64,000 nt of DNA from Mesocentrotus franciscanus (GCA_037976565.1 CP137682.1:24389973-24453972), one strand, 5' to 3'; counted from the stretch's first letter, positions 43,731-55,829 are shown. Made by a program: numbers and translations. The notes: generated by a model not told the origin, from the sequence alone.

Positions 43731-45575
43731 TAAGCAGTACAGTAGCAGTCTTTGCTCAGAAATTAAATACTATATCGTCATGAAACATAATATTTACGAG
43801 TGTTCACTTGTGTTTTATAAAGAGAAATATTTCTGGTATTGCTAACTATCAGGTCTCACCATTTGTATCTCTGATTCCAACCATGGCTATGAGTCTTTTT
43901 GATAGATGGATCTGTGAAGATGAAAACCTTTTGAAAGATAAGACGGAAAATAAGCTAAAGATGATATTACAAATAGAAAACGGTGTAAATGTTCATCTCA
44001 TTTTAAGTAATAAATTTTAACAAGGTGGACAGAAATAGGTTGCAGTTTACTTCATTCATCTATAACATTTTGGAGACATCTACAGAACCAGAACTCTTGT
44101 CGCCTTTAAATCTCAGATGATTCGCTTTAATATGATGGACTGGTTATAATAGAAAGTCTACTTATCACTGTTTTGGAGGTAAATTTGTTATAATGAAGTA
44201 AAAGACTGAAAACTCAAAGTTCGAGCTTATCAGTTTAAACACCTGATGTCAGTTTTGACAAGTTTAATAAATAATTAAATAAATGAAGTTTACAGTATTA
44301 TGTTGAGATTTACTAAATTTACTTAATATTTTGGATACAACTACAAAAATTTGCATTTAATGTGGATGAAAAGGGTACAAAAATACTTATCACTGTGCTA
44401 AAAGGTCATTTTGATGCTTTGTTTTGTGTTTAATACTCAGAACGAGAGTCGACTATACTGTCTGACAAGGAGATGGATGTATATATGACATGGTTTATAC
44501 TTATATGTCTACTTTCAGAGGCGGCTCCTCCTTGACCTCACCCCCCTCCCCATCCCTCCCGGACATTCCTTTACCAAAACATCATCCCAAGGTCGATATG
44601 ATGCGACGTTCAGTGATACCTCAGTTACACCAACGAGGCCGACAACAGACCGAGCAAGCGATTATATATTTGATAACTAAGAATCGGTCGATTTGAATCG
44701 GCTTAGATACGTTTTAGCGGTGTCACTAAGGTATACATGCACGTGTGTTAGGTCCGTGGTATAAGCAAGTGTGGACTTTATAGCTGGTCCCCTTCAAACA
44801 AAAAAAAAGTCGAACACCACCACATGAAGTGCATATCATTGCAGCCATGATCACATACAGTCAACCTGTCTATGAAGGCCAAGCAAGGGAAACTAAAAAA
44901 GTGGCCTTTCTAGACATGTTCTACAACACACATTTCCTCCTAGAAGGAAGCAAAATAGGTGACCACTATATAGTACATGTGGCCTTTATAGAGAGGTGGT
45001 CACTAAAACAGACTTGACTATGACCACATTTCAACCCCTTTTCCTTCTACTGGTTGACGATCATTACGCGTCCATAAGTCTTCAGCATAATAATCAAAAC
45101 TGGAAGCGTAATAATACAATACACACAAGATTATAATATACTACAATCTCTCAAAAAGACTTTACTTCTTTGTTCTATAAGGCCTCGAAAATGTAGTCGT
45201 AAGTTCAGGAAAAATCACGGTCAAGAAAAAACCCTTATCTTGAGAATACAAGAAGGAAGCTACTGTATCTTCAGGTCCAAATGGTCACCTAAACTTGAGC
45301 AATCATGCCTATGTCGGACCCTGCATGCATGTAACTAATTTCATCTTTGGCGGGAACTCAGCTCATGTCAACAGGTGGCATAGTAACATAATGGCCTGGT
45401 CCTAAGGATATTATGATTATTGATATTGATCGAAGTTTGGACCTAGAGATACTGTGGGCCTAGGACCAAAGGGGGACAGAAGTGACGTAAGCCTACAAAT
45501 AGCAAGAAATATCATTCTTTACAAAATCGTTGAAAATCACGTTTTCAAATGGAAGAATACCAAATCCATTGCTTG
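43731..45575. other. no gene recognised
   Basis: AT-rich sequence with several short frames. None has a recognised domain, and I found no reliable exon here for the 5' end of the death-FBA gene, although such an exon should lie upstream of 43174 on the minus strand. Confidence 0.4.
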
Positions 45576-45583
45576 TGTATGAT

Positions 45584-46787
45584 CAGGGGCGGCGATTTTT
45601 TTTTTCATGACGGGGGTACGAAATGCGAGGGACGAGGGAGCAGTGGCGCGTAATGAGCAATGGGGGGTATGCAGAAACAAAATCTGCATCACCACCACTC
45701 TTACGTGTTACATGCAGGCCCCGCGAACGTTTTTCAAAGGGGGCTAAAGTATTTATGATCAGGCAGAGCAAATCGAGCGAAGGAGTTGGAGCGTAAATTG
45801 GCGTGGGGTTCTGGGGCAAAGCCCCTGCGGGGGCCGAGCGGCGGAGCCCCATGAAGCTCAGGGGTTTTAGGCATTTAATATCGGTCAGATGAGCATATTT
45901 TGATACCTTATTTGTGACTAGTTTGCAGGCACAAACCCTGGTCAGTCGTAAAAGAGAGTCTGCACTATAAGACTACCATAGGCCATGTAGTATAGCTGCT
46001 CCAGTAGGTAGCTGGGCTAGGCTTGTCTCAAGGCACAATGATTTTGTGATAAAGTGTCAAATTAGGGTCTGTGCTTGCAGACTAATTTGTGACACTGGCA
46101 TACAGTTCACTAATTGGAGTGGGATCCAGGGGCCCGCCTTAGGGCCCTGGTGGGGTCCAGTGGGCGAAGCCCCCGGAAGCTCAGTGGTTTTGGGCATTTA
46201 ATTACGGTCAGATGAACAAGCAGGGGCCCGCCTTAGGGCCCTTGGTGGGGTCCAGGGGGCAGAGTCCCCGGAAGCTCAGGGAAAAATCATGCTATTTCAG
46301 CAACATTTGTAAATCACTGGTATCGAATTAGAAATAAACCACGTTTGAATTTTATTCGTGGGGCAACTGCCCCAATAGCCCCCCCCCCCCATCAGAACGC
46401 CAGTGCGAGGGAGCATAGTGAACGAGAGGGGAGAAGGTGACGGAAGTGACTACCCCCTCACATGTTTTTGAAGTTTTGTTGTATTACAAAATTACATTCC
46501 TTAGCAAAACTATAGTATAAAAACAAGCAATATACTTTTTTCACACTTCAATTTTCTAGAATATTTACTTGTGCATTTTGAAGGATATTATGCGAGGGGC
46601 GTAGCTTCCGAGCGAGAAGATTTTTGCATTTTTATTTGTCTAAACGCTGCACTCTTGGGCCCCCCAGAGCCTAAAAGTGTGTAGCAGTCTTTAGTCAGTA
46701 TTTGCTATACATTTTTTGTGTGCACTTTTTCAAATTTTCCGGGGGGATTGAGGGGGCGTGTCCCCGTCCCCGGGATCGCCGCCCCTG
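45584..46787. mobile_element. non-autonomous hAT-like element
   Basis: Perfect 13-bp inverted ends CAGGGGCGGCGAT (45584-45596 and 46775-46787), the CAGGGGCGG form seen in hAT transposons, flanked by 8-bp near-duplicate TGTATGAT / TGTATAAT, the hAT target size. The inside is GC-rich. It holds two related blocks (about 45800-45900 and 46125-46280) with AAGCCCC(C)GGAAGCTCAG and CATTTAAT words, suggesting internal amplification. There is no transposase. Confidence 0.75.
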
Positions 46788-47149
46788 TGTATAATGACAA
46801 GTTTTATATAGACGCAGCGAAGATCCTCAGACGGTAAATATCGTCCAAAATCTACTTCAACAGAGCGCCATCACACGAGCGCTGCTACCTTGTTACTGAA
46901 ATTCTCTATAGTTATGATTGGCTGATCAATGTACAGAATGTACTTAAACCTGATTGCAAAATAAAGGAAGTATATCTCTTTATTACAAAGCTTCGGTGGG
47001 GGCTACGGATTTCGACCTATTAAATCGTAAAGATTTTCAAATAAATATTTAATATAGACTTATATTACAAATATCAAAATAAACATAAATTATTTCTCTT
47101 GAAGATGACCAACTGATGCATGAGTGAACACAGCTATTTAACAATGAAT

Positions 47150-47390
47150 ACTGTGTGCACAAGCTCAACTCCCTGGGGAGCATTCCAGTCGGGCGCTACT
47201 TGACGCTCTAAAACTGTTTTACCAACAATGACGGTCGCATCCTACCGGGTACCCATTTAACACCTGGGTGGAGAGTAGCAAGTGCAGGTTAATATCTTGC
47301 CAAAGGATATTAGTGCCGTGCCGGGTTTCGAACCCTCGACCTTCGCATCACCAGTCAAGCGCCTTAAACCACTCGACCACGACACTCCTC
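47150..47390 (-). mobile_element. tRNA-derived SINE
   Basis: On the minus strand: A box TGGTCGAGTGG (47379-47369), B box GGTTCGAAACC (47334-47324), then CGGCACTAATATCCTTTGGC and CACCCAGGTGTTAAATGGGT. Same family as 30125, with a slightly different head (GGTTTAAGGCGCTTGAC). The 3' tail is not clear. Confidence 0.8.
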
Positions 47391-47983
47391 ATAGTTCTCA
47401 TTCTTTGTTTTCATTGTTGTAAAAGAATGTCTATTAGATGCACATGGCCAATAACATTTGAATGGCTACTTGCTCTATTTTTGCAGTTTTCTTAATCGGA
47501 CCTTCTAACAGTTAAATGAATGAAGAGTATGAAGTGTTCTTATATTATATTATATTATAACTTATCGAAGGTTCATATTAGCATTTCTAATGACCGGCCA
47601 TCTTTTTACATTAATGTGAGTCGATGGAATGAAGGGTGATTTATCAAATGGGAAGGTCATCGTCACCCGTTATATAAAAACAATATTATAAACTGTTGTA
47701 TATGTTTGGACATAATTATATTCAACCCTGTATACTTTAACTAAGACACAGTATTTTTAAAAATCCGATTGCTATTGCAATGGACGTCGGACTGCTCCCA
47801 ATGTATACACTATATGGATAGGTTTTTATTATATTCCACATACTAAGAATCTTGCTCTACGATTGGTCAAAAGTTAATCACGTGATGAAAGATAGTTCGC
47901 CCATCATTGATGGGAGAAGAAAAGTTCGTTACACTGTGTAGATAGTACTACTATCTTCAGTGAAAGTTCGTTGCACTCGGTAG

Positions 47984-48160
47984 ACTAGGCGTTGTGGCGT
48001 GCGCCTGTAATCCAGCTAACAGTGGAAGTTACAAACTGATTCAGCCGAGGACGCAGGTTCGAAACTGAATCGCGTCTTTCGGATGGTGACGTTACAGGTC
48101 GGTCCCCAGACGTAAATAATCATATCTGATTGATACACGTCTGTAAAAACCCAATACACA
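47984..48160 (+). mobile_element. SINE with 7SL/Alu-like head
   Basis: 47994-48018 reads GTGGCGTGCGCCTGTAATCC and then AGCTA, which closely matches the Alu-domain loop region of 7SL RNA and hence the start of Alu. A B-box-like CAGGTTCGAAAC follows at 48054-48065 and a body with TTTCGGATGGTGACGTTACA. Short inverted repeats (ATAGTACTACTATC words) flank it. I infer a pol-III SINE whose head derives from SRP RNA. Confidence 0.5.
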
Positions 48161-48239
48161 CGATAGTAGTACTATCTACCGAGTGCAACGCACTTTAATT
48201 GTATACGTTGCGTTTTGCTCTCCTCTCTAATGCTACGTT

Positions 48240-49008
48240 TACACTATGTTCCCGGCGGCCACGGCAGCCCCGTTTGCCCGAAACGTAGTGCACCGTGGGA
48301 TTTGGCCCTCCCCCCTCTGTATTCAAGTTTTGTTAGGTCTTGCCAAGTTTCTCACGGTCTATCACGGTATCCGTGACGGGCCATGGGAGGTAAAGGGGTT
48401 GCTGTCCCGGAGGCTCGAAGGCGCACTACGGTTCGGCCCGCGGTCTACCACGGATGTCAGTACGTTCCCTCCCGGCCCGTCACGTTCTGATGGGGTCCCT
48501 CACGTTTCTCACTTTCTGATCAAGGTTCTCACACATTTTTCACGTTCTGTCAAGGCTTTCTAAGGATGAAACGTGGACGCCGGGCAGCTTTGGAGCACGT
48601 TTATGCCCACTGTATAAAAAGAAGGCCTCCCAAGCAATAGCAATCATTGTATCCTGAGACCGCGCGCCGTGTCAGACCGTAATAGAACGCAACGCGGCGT
48701 AGCGCGCCGAGCCCGAAAACCGTCCCACTACGGACCACCTCTAAGTTTTGTTACGGCCTATTACGTACTGTCACGTTTTGTTGCGTTCACCCCGTTTTAC
48801 TACGGCCTACTAGATTTCTCATCCGCACCGTGACTGCCGTGGCAAATTTTTTGACAGTTTAAAAATCTGGCCCGGCATCCACGGCAATCACGGCCTGTCA
48901 AGTATGCCCATTCCGTCCCAGGCGTTATCTCTCGTCCACCCCGTTTTGTCTACGGTGGCCTGAAACGTGATTGCCGCGGCCGCCGGGAATATAGTGTAAA
49001 CGTAGCAT
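48240..49008. mobile_element. TA-flanked terminal-inverted-repeat element, GC-rich
   Basis: The ends read ATGCTACGTTTACACTAT and then (G/A)TTCCCGGCGGCC inwards on both sides, about 37 bases with two mismatches, flanked by TA. The interior is GC-rich with many short 'CACGG / CCGTG / TCACG' words in both orientations. The 105-codon frame across it has no recognised domain. It is a non-autonomous DNA transposon. Confidence 0.75.
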
Positions 49009-49168
49009 TAAGCGCTTTTAGTGTTTTTAGTACGCGAAATTTGGTCACGCGCGAACTATGGTCACACCACCATACTGCATGCACTGTACGTACCGTACAC
49101 CGTTTGCTAGCTGACTTGTTGCTCTAAAATGACGGAAGAAGTGAAATGTTTCCGATGTGGAAAAGAAA

Positions 49169-49334
49169 GCAAATAATCACCTTTTGGTTTCAGGCGATGG
49201 CAGACTATCACTTCCTCGGCGATCTGAATGCATACGCTATCTTTCCTCAGCGTCGCTTCGGAAAGATAGCTACATCCAGATCGCCTCGGAAGTGATAGTT
49301 TGTCCCATCACCTTCACCAACGGTAATTATTTGC
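49169..49334. repeat. long hairpin, arms ~76 nt
   Basis: 49169-49246 and 49259-49334 are near-perfect reverse complements (for example GATAGTTTGTCCCATCACC against GGCGATGGCAGACTATC with a few mismatches, and GGAAAGATAGC against GCTATCTTTCC). The loop is about 12 bases. The frame through it is a by-product of the palindrome. It directly follows a small frame starting at ATG 49129 (EVKCFRCGKES) that is too short to judge. Confidence 0.7.
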
Positions 49335-49618
49335 TTACTATTGCCGCCATTCATAACAATGCTGTCTACGACTCGTATGCTAAAGTAATCGAAGAATGCA
49401 TTACGAAATGGAGATTCCCCTTAATTTGACGCACATTTGACGCTAAGAATAAATGCACGAGGCTCGTCTAATCAAGTTTATTGATCTAATCTCAGGAAAC
49501 TGGAAAAGAATAACAATTTCTGAAGCCTTCCCACTAATGGGTGGCAGTCCGTTTGCCTATTCCACTGAGTATCTCATTGGAGCATGCATCTTCTTAGAGG
49601 GGAAGTCTACCTGATATT

Positions 49619-49940
49619 GGGTGGTATTCTCTTAAGTTAAGCCGGGACTAAGTCCAGACTAAACAAGAATTTTAGTTCACACTTCTATGGAATGCTAGGT
49701 GTCATCTTCCTCCTTCAATATTCATGACAAAGATAATCTACCAAAGACTTTATTGAAATTCAGTTCATACTCATATTATCTTTTTCTTCCCATTTCATTG
49801 CAAAATTATTTTTTGGGAAAATTTTCATTGCAGGACTAAAATAATCTGTACAGGTAAAATGAGTTGGCAACAGGCACTCCATAAAAGTGTGAACTAGTAA
49901 AGCCGAGCTTAACTTAGTTCGCGCTATCGGAATACCACCC
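49619..49940. mobile_element. MITE with GGGTGGTATTC ends
   Basis: It starts GGGTGGTATTC and ends GAATACCACCC, and similarity between the arms (AAGTTAAGC, TTTTAGTTCACACTT, TATGGA) extends about 80 bases with gaps. No coding potential. Confidence 0.6.
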
Positions 49941-50433
49941 ATTGAGTTGGTTTTAATAAAAGCCAGACAAATAAGAGAAACAAATTTGTGAAAGTTTTAG
50001 CAATATCCGACTAATAATAGAAAAATATGAATTTTTGAAGTTGTCATCAATGAAACACAAATTGGCAACACTGTGACGTATCTTGCAAGTTCCTCTCCAA
50101 TTTGATCTTTACAGAAAATATCATAAACTTTATTTTCTTAGCTATTGGTGCCGGAATAGATTTGTTTCATAAAGGGGTGGTATAACAACATCATATTTAG
50201 GGTGAAAATATAATTTTTTGAAGTTTTTTTTAGTACAGGGCAAATGGGAGGGGACCTCACAAGATACATCAGAGAGTTGTCAATTTGTGTTTGCTCGATC
50301 ACACCTTCGAAAATTCATAAATTTCTGATTTTTAATCGGTTTTTGGTCAAACTTTCACTGACATGTTTCTTTCCTTTTCTGCTTCTATTAAAACCAACTA
50401 AATATATCAGGGTGGAATTCCGCTTTAAAGTAT
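49925..50433. mobile_element. MITE related to the 38385 element
   Basis: The arms share GTTGGTTTTAATA(A/G)AAGC, GTGAAAGTTT and ACACAAATTG(G/A)CAAC in inverted orientation over about 130 bases. Its ends overlap the preceding MITE at GGAATACCACCC, so one is nested against the other. It shares the 'AAAGTTTxA..AAA..CGA' theme of the TTAA MITE at 38385. Confidence 0.6.
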
Positions 50434-50434
50434 T

Positions 50435-50600
50435 AGAGTACTATGGTATGGGTCTACAGGTGAAGGCTCTTGACGCTCATGAGAGGGCATGGGCTCGATC
50501 CTTGCTTGGTGCTTACACCATTGGACAAGGTGTTTTAGTCACATTTGTCCATCTCGACCCAGGTGTATTAAATTGGTACCTGGCTATTCACTCCCAAACC
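50435..50600 (+). mobile_element. diverged tRNA-headed SINE
   Basis: B-box-like GGGCTCGATCC (50491-50501), then CTTGCTTGGTGCTTACACCA and the shared body CCCAGGTGTATTAAATTGGT with ACCTGG (50558-50586). The head differs from the copies at 30125 and 47150, but the body core is the same. The open frame through it is fortuitous. Confidence 0.6.
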
Positions 50601-50910
50601 ATCTTTGGTTCTCTCAAGAAGCAGCTATTTTTATCAAACAGATACTTCATATTACAGACTTTACACGACCCATGCACCTGCTATTCTCCATTGACTGATT
50701 TTTTTTTAAATATTTGTTTCGGTTAATTTTAATAATTAATGGTTTCTTTTTTCGTTTTAGAAGTTGTAATCCCCACTAAATGCAATTCAATGCAATTCAA
50801 ATGATTGTATTTCCATATCTCAATCAAAACATAAAAAATGAATGCTGACATAAAATGAATATTTCGTTTCACATAAGTACGACTATTCAATTCATAATGA
50901 AATTAATGTA

Positions 50911-51873
50911 ATGAATGAAACACTGGAGTCTCTTTTTATCGAAATCAATGTTCCGGATACTAAAAATATAATCATGGGCATTGTGTATAGACCTCCAAGT
51001 TCTAATTCAAATGATTTCCTAGTTTACCTTACAGATTTACTAATGAATCCACTTTTTGTAAACAAAGACGTTTTCATAATGGGAGATTTTAATATTGATA
51101 TTTTAAAGCACAATAACAACAATATATCCCATGAATTTCTTGAAATATTTTTGACTGCCTCATTCTTGCCTTTGATATCGAAACCAACTCGCATGGCAAA
51201 TCATTCCGCCACCCTTATTGATAATGTTTTTTGCAATATTCTTCCAACCCCAGACTCTTCTGTAATTTTATCCGATATTACTGATCATTTTCCTATTATG
51301 TCACACTTTACCCTTAAGCACTCATTAAATAATCTTCACAGACCATCAAGACGGAGACCTAACCATGAAAACATTGCCAGTCTTGGCGTTTCTTTAGACT
51401 CTGCTGACTGGTCGTGTGTTTACGATACTAATGACGTAAATTTATCTTTTGAAAATTTCCTTAACATATTCCATTATCAATTAGATATTCACATTCCTAA
51501 AGTTAAAGACAAAGGAACTACTTACAAAAAATCACCGAGACTTCCATGGATTTCTAAATCACTTTTACGTTCAATTAACAGAAAAAACAACTTTTGCTAT
51601 AAATTTAAAATGAAAGGCACTGAACAAGCAAAGGCTAGATACACCAGATATAAAAATATTTTAACTAAAACAATACGATTAGCCAAGAAAAGTTACTTTA
51701 CAAACCAATTAACTTTATATAAGAACGATATTCAAAACACATGGAAGATTTTAAAACAAGCAATGAACATATCCAATAACAAATCAGATATAACTAAAAT
51801 TAGGTATAATGATGATATTGTCGAAGATCCTGAAATTGTAGCCAATACTTTTAACAACTATTTTCCTCTATAG
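50911..51873 (+). pseudogene. LINE endonuclease C-terminus and RT linker
   Basis: Encodes IVYRPPSSNSNDF, FIMGDFNIDIL and SDITDHFPIMSHF, the 'RPP', 'GDFN' and 'SDH' motifs of APE-type LINE endonucleases, followed by the Lys-rich linker (RSINRKNNFCYKFK) before RT. The frame is open upstream to about 50854 without a sound start, in keeping with 5' truncation. Confidence 0.85.
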
Positions 51874-52174
51874 GGGTAAACTTAGCTGAAGGTATTCCTC
51901 CTTCAACCAAACATTTTCTGAATACTTAGGCACACCTAACCCCAATACTATTTTTCTCACTCCTATAGTTAAAGAAGATATCATTGATATTGTGTCTAAT
52001 TAAAAAACAAAAAGAGTCCTGGCTACGATGATATTAATAATTTTATTTTAAAAGGTGTAATATCTTCAACTGTTAGTCCCTTAGTACACATTCTTAATCT
52101 ATCGTTACTTAATGGACAAGTCCCAGATAACATGAAAATCGCAAAGGTCATACCCTGTAAAAAAAGGTGATAAG

Positions 52175-52693
52175 TTGAATGTTAGTAATTTTCGACCAAT
52201 TTCTTTATTATCCTCCTTGTCAAAAATTCTAGAAAAAGTTATTTATCGTAGAACTGTTAACTTTTTAAAAACTCATATTTTTTCCAACTTTCAGTTTGGA
52301 TTTAGAGAAAGACATAATACAGAACATGCCTTATTGAATTTTGTTGACAAAGTAGCTCATGCTTTAAACAATTGCTCTCATCTGGTTGGTATCTTCCTGG
52401 ACTTCTCCAAGGCCTTCGACACCATCAATCATGACATCTTATTATTCAAACTTTCTCATTATGGGGTGCGTGGGAAGGCCTTGGAGTGGTTCAGGAGCTA
52501 TTTATCCAATAGACGACAATACGTATTCTTGAATGATCATACTTCCAATATGCAAAACGTAAATTGTGGAGTACCACATGGAAGTTTGTTGGGCCCTTTA
52601 TTGTTTATTATTTATATAAATGACTTTTGTAAATCATCCGATGTCCTTTCATTTATACTTTTGCAGACGATTCTAATCTTTTTATTCCCATAA
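52175..52693 (+). pseudogene. LINE reverse transcriptase, fingers and palm
   Basis: Contains NFRPISLLSSLSKILEKVI, FGFRERHNTEHAL, FLDFSKAFDTINHDIL and GVPHGSLLGPLLFIIYINDF (Q to H in the usual GVPQGS). The FADD catalytic box is encoded near 52668 but in another frame, after a shift in a T run. Confidence 0.88.
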
Positions 52694-52796
52694 AAATCCA
52701 AATACTTTAGTCAATGTTGTAAATTCTGAACTTGAAAAAGTCACCCAATGGATAAGAGCTAATAAACTATCCCTTAACCTCCAAAAAACCAAATAT

Positions 52797-53492
52797 ATGT
52801 TATTTAGTAATTCTATAGACACACTGCCCATGGATATTGTTTTTGACGATACCCCCTTGGAAGTTGTCTCTTTCATTAAGTTTATAGGTATAACTGTTGA
52901 CAACAAACTTTCGTGGAAATACCATATAGATAATACGTGTAAAATTATTTCACGGAATATTGGCATAATGAATAAGCTTAAATTTAATTTCCCGACATCA
53001 GCCCTTCTCATGCTTTATTCATCTCTAATTTTACCATATCTGAATTATGGGATACTTGCTTGGGGCAATACGCAGCAAACTCTATTAAATAGACTGATTT
53101 TATTACAAAAGAAGTCTCTCCGTATTATCTACAATTCTGCATTTCTCTCACACACAGACCCGTTATTTGTTACTAGCAGACTATTAAAAACAAATGACCT
53201 GTATCTATTTCACTTAGGACAATTTATGTATAACTACAGTAGAAGCACCCTTCCACATATATTTGACGCCATGTTCCCTCTAAATCGGTCATTTCATGAT
53301 TACCCAACTAGACGGTCCAACGAATTTCACCTACCTCTATTTAGAACTTTATTAGCAAAGAAATCATTTATGTATGATGGTCCTAGATTTTGGAATTGTT
53401 TAAGTGAAGATATTAAAAATAGTCCATCCCTAAATTCTTTCAAGAAAAAACTAAAAATATTTTGGCTCAAATCTTATAGTAATATACAATAA
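52797..53492 (+). pseudogene. LINE reverse transcriptase, C-terminal region
   Basis: Encodes FIGITVDNKLSWKYHI, LPYLNYGILAWGN, LQKKSLRIIYN and a tail ending IFWLKSYSNIQ, the conserved 'LGI.ID..L.W..H' and 'Y...W' blocks after LINE RT. It ends at TAA and is followed by a T-rich 3' UTR. Confidence 0.88.
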
Positions 53493-54378
53493 TAATCCGA
53501 TAATATCTGGTAATCATCCTAAATTCTCATTTAGGTCTTCATCATCTGCTCGATTAATCGAATATTTATTTGTTCTTTTGATCTTACCTTCCCAGAATCA
53601 CCAATATAACTACCTCTTCTTCGGTCATGATTTGTCCTGCATGCTACTTCCTTCTCCCTTCTTCTTCCTTCTTCCTTTCCCCTCTTTTTCTTCTTCTTGT
53701 ATATGTTTTCCTTGTCCTTGTCGTTTTGTGGTTGTCGTTCTGTAATATTGTTTTGTGTTTTCTAGGTCCTCGTAGGCACAATTTGAAACAATTTTATTTC
53801 CTTCTTTCTGGGGATCCACAAATTACAAGCACTGCTTTTAGTGGATCCCCCCATTTCCTCAGAAATTAAAGAATTTCTTGTAATAATGTTATTATGTTCA
53901 TACAGTGTATTTGTACCTATCAAGATTTACTTTCTGTAATAATATATGTAATGCCTTTGTTTATCTTTCTGTTGGAAATGAAATAAATACAAATTGAAAT
54001 TGAAATTGAATATCAAATGACATTTGCAATATAACGTAGAAATGAAACATTTGTGTAATTATACAATCTTAAAAGTCGATAAGTAATCAAAGCATTTAAA
54101 AACACAAAGTATATAAGCATCTCAAAATTAAGACGAATTTTAAAAGAAAAGAGAAATCCACTACAAATCAGGGCTTGTGTTTGTGTGGATGACTCAAATA
54201 AGAAAAAAGAAAGGAAGAAAGAAAGACAAAAAATACATAGATGCACTGCTCGGAGGTATGATGGTCTAGTTAGTTGGGCATCCCTAACTTTCAGTTCTCG
54301 GTAACAATTTTATTTAGGCTAGGCTTACCCACCCCATTTACACCGGCGACGAAATTTCCCATCATGCAGTGGGAGTGT

Positions 54379-54422
54379 GTAATGTGTGTGTGTGTGTGTG
54401 TGTGTGGGTGCGCACGCGCACA
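54379..54422. repeat. (TG)n microsatellite
   Basis: TG repeats followed by GCGCACGCGCACAC. From 54011 to 55806 I see no gene or recognised element apart from this. Confidence 0.9.
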
Positions 54423-55806
54423 CTCGAACACCGCACACCTACGTAGATGAATCAAACATTATTCAGTGCGTATAAAAAAAAAGTATTTCCAACTTTGGCA
54501 GATTCCTATTTAAAAGTTATAACCTGTGTAACCCTCGATTATATTGCATTTTAAAGAGTAATTAATATTCTGTCTAATGATAACTTATTCATAAATCTGT
54601 TGCCACGGCTTACTGAGTAGCAGTCTATTTAGAGCGTTGTAAAACTTCCTCTTGTACCAAGTTTAGACTGAAGCAATGAATATGGGTCAAAAGCCCTTAC
54701 GCGTTGTTATTTCTCTCCGAAAAAAAATTGTTCACATATTCGCATTGGTTTTGTGCCTAAAAAGAGTAAAGGTAATAAGGTCAACTCAGACTCGAGCAAG
54801 AGCTCATTAACAAGCGAAATTAATGATATTCTCTTTTCTTTGATGACACAATCTTGGCTTCTCTCGCATCGCTTGTTTAAGGTAAAATGGACAACGATTA
54901 CTTGCATGGTTTCTATCTACTTATCTTCTTCAAGAAATCCTACTGTCAATATCTTTGGTCATTATTAGCATGACTTTCTTTCTTGTATTTTCTGATTATG
55001 TGAGGTTAGTAAACCTTCCTAGTGTTTATGTACGGTTCGAGACAAATATATAATGCACCTTACTCAACGTAAGCGTGTGAGGTGGTGCAATGGAAAAGTG
55101 AGATTTTATATATCATGAGACAATTAAGAAGTTAGAAGGCTGTTTCAATATTTTAAGGTGATCCTGTGGATTGTAATAAGGCAATGTGAAAAGCTAAGAA
55201 ACATTAGATCACTTTAAACAATGAAGCATTAAAGCACGAAACAGATTTTAACATTTTTAAAGTGACTCAGTAACATTGTTGAAGGTTGATGAAAAAACTG
55301 CCTAATTTCTGTATGAAATGTTACTTATTATATTCCTTCTTCTGTACTAACCCACTAACATGCACAAAATCCTGAACAAATTCTCAAACCACAAAGATAT
55401 TTCTGGTTTTCTTTGAAGGCGTGACTGTGCAACACCCTGTAACGGTAAATTCTCCCAACCATTTTTGAATTTTCCCAACCGTTTTTCCATGTAAATAAGA
55501 CCTAAGACAGGCTTTTAAAAATCTTTCAACACTTAAATGTATTAAATGGTATAAAGAGCCAATTCATTGCTTTGTGACGATTTACATTCACCTAATATGT
55601 AATTAAATTATAATAATATAGTTGGGAGAATTAAAGAATCGATGAGATCAGTATTTCCCAATTGTTATCATTAATAATGGTCTGTTTTCACTCAAACTTT
55701 CTGATTATATTTAATTGTACATCTAGCATTGAAGTTATTACCTTAGCACCATTTTCTTTCATCTGAACAATGTTACCAAGTCCCTTTAAAGGATTTGAGT
55801 CCAAAG

Positions 55807-55829
55807 NNNNNNNNNNNNNNNNNNNNNNN
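55807..55829. other. assembly gap (23 N)
   Basis: A run of 23 N. The real length and content are unknown. The sequence just to the right is a copy of 32982-33212. Confidence 0.99.

Larger units (their letters stand above)
50851..54010 (+). mobile_element. 5'-truncated non-LTR retrotransposon (CR1/L2-like)
   Basis: About 3.2 kb on the plus strand: the C-terminal part of an AP-endonuclease, a reverse transcriptase, a 3' UTR and a short (ATTGAAA)n-type tail at 53985-54010. Poly(A) is replaced by this microsatellite-like tail, as in CR1/L2 elements. Frames change at least three times between 51870 and 52800, so it is dead. No target-site duplication was identified. Confidence 0.85.

Noticed and set aside
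43808..44020. 70-codon ORF
   Set aside because: AT-rich composition, no recognisable motif, no splice partners.
44517..44696. Possible plus-strand exon after TCTACTTTCAG
   Set aside because: Two different frames are open across it, neither has a recognised domain, and no poly(A) signal or partner exon was found.
48246..48563. 105-codon ORF
   Set aside because: Lies wholly inside a GC-rich terminal-inverted-repeat element and follows its short repeated words.
54250..54300. tRNA-like A box (TGGTCTAGTTAGTTGGG)
   Set aside because: No convincing B box or cloverleaf follows.
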